From the NCBI GenBank assembly GCA_963844055.1, contig CAWJMN010000002.1, forward strand, positions 186,001 through 250,000: a stretch of 64,000 nucleotides of DNA, read 5' to 3'. A program made the translations under genes and the position numbers. The notes beneath the pieces are model-generated. The model made no database searches, was not told the DNA's origin, and saw only the letters and a list, made by a program, of their open reading frames with translations. Shown here piece by piece: positions 62,520 through 64,000 of the stretch. The DNA comes from CAWJMN01 sp963844055 (GTDB lineage: Bacteria; Planctomycetota; Planctomycetia; Pirellulales; Pirellulaceae). The number at the start of each line of letters is the position of its first letter. The first letter of the stretch is position 1.

Positions 62520-64000
62520 ATGACCCCATATGACCCTGCTTCCCATGAAGATACCCCTGGCCTTTCACGTCGAGAGTTCGGCCAACGACTAGCGGGCGCA
62601 GCACTAGGCGCTGCACTTGCCGGTTCACTCTCAGAAGGAATGATCCAGGCCGCCGAAGAACCGCAACCCTTTGGCAAGGAGTATCCCAAGCTGGATTCCC
62701 TTGCCAGCGGAGAGTGGTGGACCGCTCCCCGCCCCAAGCAGAACCCACCTCCAGCCATGGATGTGCCGCGTGACGAGGTCGTCGCATTCTCGCTCTACAC
62801 GCAAGATCGTGGCATCTTGAAGATGACGGCACAACTTTTCCCTTTGAAGCCCGATGAACCGCGTGAGGCTCGGCTCGAACTCAAGCAGGATGGCACAAAC
62901 TGGACCCAGGCAGCCACCGCTAAGGTCCTCTATCCCGGATGGAGCGCACACTTTCGCATCGAAAAGTGGGATGCATCGAAAGATGTCCCCTACCGAGTCC
63001 GTCACGGTGAAAAAGCGGCGTTCGAAGGAATCATCCGCCGCGACCCCATCGACAAAGACCAAATCGTCGTTGCGAACATGTCGTGCAACTCAAGCCGTAC
63101 GACCGGACTGCGCCCGGAGATCATCGAACATTTAAAATCGCAAGATCCCGATCTCCTGTTTTTTGCCGGCGACCAAACCTATCGTCACACGGAACACACC
63201 GCCGGATGGATCGAGTTTGGCCTCCAGTTCCGCGACATCATCCGGGATCGCCCCACGATCACCATCCCTGATGATCACGATGTCGGTCATCCCAACCTCT
63301 GGGGCGAAAACGGGAAGCGAGCCCTCCGCCAAGACGGCGCCGATGGTGGTTACTTCTACCCAGTTGACTATGTGAACCTGGTGCAGCGGCAACAAACATG
63401 GCATCTGCCAGACCCCGTTGACCCTGCGCCGGTCGAACGAGGCATCACCGTCTACTTCACGCGACTGCGACTTGGCGGCATCGACTTTGCCATCTTGGAG
63501 GATCGCAAGTTCAAGTCGGGCCCCGACGGCAAAATCCCTAAAATGGGGCCACGCCCCGACCATATCAACGATCCAAACTACGATCCCAGAACGATCGACC
63601 TTCCAGGCCTGCAATTGCTCGGCGAACGGCAGCACAAATTCCTCCAAGACTGGACCGAGGACTGGACCGACGCGCAGCTCAAATGCGTACTCTCCCAAAC
63701 AGCCTTCTGTGGAGCGGTCCATATGCACGGCGGCCGAAACGATCGTTTGCTGGCCGACCTCGACTGCAATGGTTGGCCGCAAAGCCAAAGGAACCGAGCC
63801 CTTGCAGAAATTCGTCGCGCCCGTGCGACCCATCTCTGCGGCGATCAGCATCTTGCGGTGGTCGTAAAGCATGGTATCGAGGCCTGGGGCGATGGCCCCT
63901 ACGCGTTTACTAGTCCTGCACTGGTAAACACGATCTACGGCCGCTGGTGGCATCCACTCGATGAAAAGCCTGGGCCGAGTCCAGTCATAGCCAGCCCCCT
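62520..64000 (+). CDS. PhoD-like metallophosphatase, cut by the window edge
   Basis: At least 493 residues, no stop before the end. A Tat-like signal (SRREFGQRLAGAALGAALAG) is followed by an N-terminal beta-rich domain (EVVAFSLYTQDRGILKMTAQ) and a metallophosphatase core: VVANMSCNSSRTTGLRPEII, DPDLLFFAGDQTYRHTEHTA, TITIPDDHDVGHPNLWG and ATHLCGDQHLAVVVKHGIEA. GDQTYR, DDHD and GDQH supply the metal ligands of the alkaline phosphatase D family. It should hydrolyse phosphate esters outside the cytoplasm. The start ATG at 62520 gives the full signal; the preceding 297 bp divergent gap shows no clear promoter. Confidence 0.85.
   Translation, partial: MTPYDPASHEDTPGLSRREFGQRLAGAALGAALAGSLSEGMIQAAEEPQPFGKEYPKLDSLASGEWWTAPRPKQNPPPAMDVPRDEVVAFSLYTQDRGILKMTAQLFPLKPDEPREARLELKQDGTNWTQAATAKVLYPGWSAHFRIEKWDASKDVPYRVRHGEKAAFEGIIRRDPIDKDQIVVANMSCNSSRTTGLRPEIIEHLKSQDPDLLFFAGDQTYRHTEHTAGWIEFGLQFRDIIRDRPTITIPDDHDVGHPNLWGENGKRALRQDGADGGYFYPVDYVNLVQRQQTWHLPDPVDPAPVERGITVYFTRLRLGGIDFAILEDRKFKSGPDGKIPKMGPRPDHINDPNYDPRTIDLPGLQLLGERQHKFLQDWTEDWTDAQLKCVLSQTAFCGAVHMHGGRNDRLLADLDCNGWPQSQRNRALAEIRRARATHLCGDQHLAVVVKHGIEAWGDGPYAFTSPALVNTIYGRWWHPLDEKPGPSPVIASP

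Noticed and set aside
63132..63953. 273-residue minus-strand open frame
   Set aside because: It is antisense to the PhoD-like phosphatase, which has intact metal-binding motifs.
1..64000. tRNA, rRNA, CRISPR arrays, insertion sequences, phage genes
   Set aside because: No cloverleaf with a GGTTCRA-type arm outside coding regions, no spaced direct repeats, and no transposase or integrase motifs were found by reading.

Overview
The window looks like chromosomal DNA of a planctomycete (Planctomycetota, most likely Pirellulales). The evidence is a set of family signatures typical of that phylum: two DUF1501 Tat-exported proteins (one with a LamG-like tail), a DUF1559-like lipoprotein, a CRTAC1/ASPIC-UnbV repeat protein beside a membrane multihaem cytochrome, TonB-like membrane proteins carrying squalene-cyclase-like repeats, a BON-domain exported protein, a Minf_1886-type protein, a ydjY-domain protein and many exported proteins of unknown function. 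I see no rRNA, tRNA, CRISPR array, insertion sequence, integrase or phage gene, so this reads as ordinary chromosome rather than a mobile island.

Layout. 1-3.8 kb (minus): a partial unknown gene, a squalene-hopene-cyclase-like enzyme, and a zinc-ribbon membrane protein with a degenerate M48 peptidase domain. 4.1-5.3 kb: a suppressor-of-fused (SUFU) protein broken by a frameshift. 6.2-7.1 kb: a secreted Cys/Ala/Pro repeat protein. 7.3-10.5 kb (minus): DUF2237, transaldolase, Minf_1886-type protein, RicT/PSP1 (frameshifted). 10.7-22.2 kb: NagB-PIG-L fusion, C25-like peptidase, lysA with a hairpin-rich upstream region, ferredoxin, flavin monooxygenase, prolyl oligopeptidase. 22.2-25.6 kb (minus): two paralogous TonB-like/cyclase-repeat membrane proteins. 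26-37 kb: exported protein, membrane pentahaem cytochrome-TPR protein, CRTAC1-type protein, lipA, secreted esterase, desaturase, HEAT-repeat protein, BtaB-like methyltransferase. 37-43.7 kb: rpsR, a phosphatase-cytochrome fusion, a Gly/Met-rich exported protein, greA with a leader terminator, small membrane protein, BON protein, small lipoprotein. 44-50.9 kb: DUF1501 pair, then a MarR-pirin-DoxX-Dps stress group and a GNAT acetyltransferase. 51-56.2 kb: large lipoprotein, ydjY-type protein, frameshifted unknown gene, YggS-DUF167 pair. 56.3-60.1 kb: three overlapping genes (asparagine-synthetase-like, radical SAM, FAD halogenase-like). 60.2-64 kb: DUF2293, YaiI, SDR, and a PhoD-like phosphatase running off the end.

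The most attractive candidate for an undescribed system is the three-gene operon at 56.3-60.1 kb, which has the make-up of a small-molecule or macromolecule modification pathway: a PP-loop amide-forming enzyme whose glutaminase domain has lost its N-terminal Cys, a radical SAM enzyme resembling the archaeosine RaSEA family, and a flavin halogenase-like oxidase. Second is a secreted protein joining a Cys-based phosphatase domain to a C-terminal haem-c motif.

A technical warning: seven conserved genes are each broken by a single-base indel (near 4539, 10081, 41380, 44133, 49300, 54720 and 57923), and six of the seven need one base removed. That pattern suggests residual sequencing errors, so these genes are described as single genes here.
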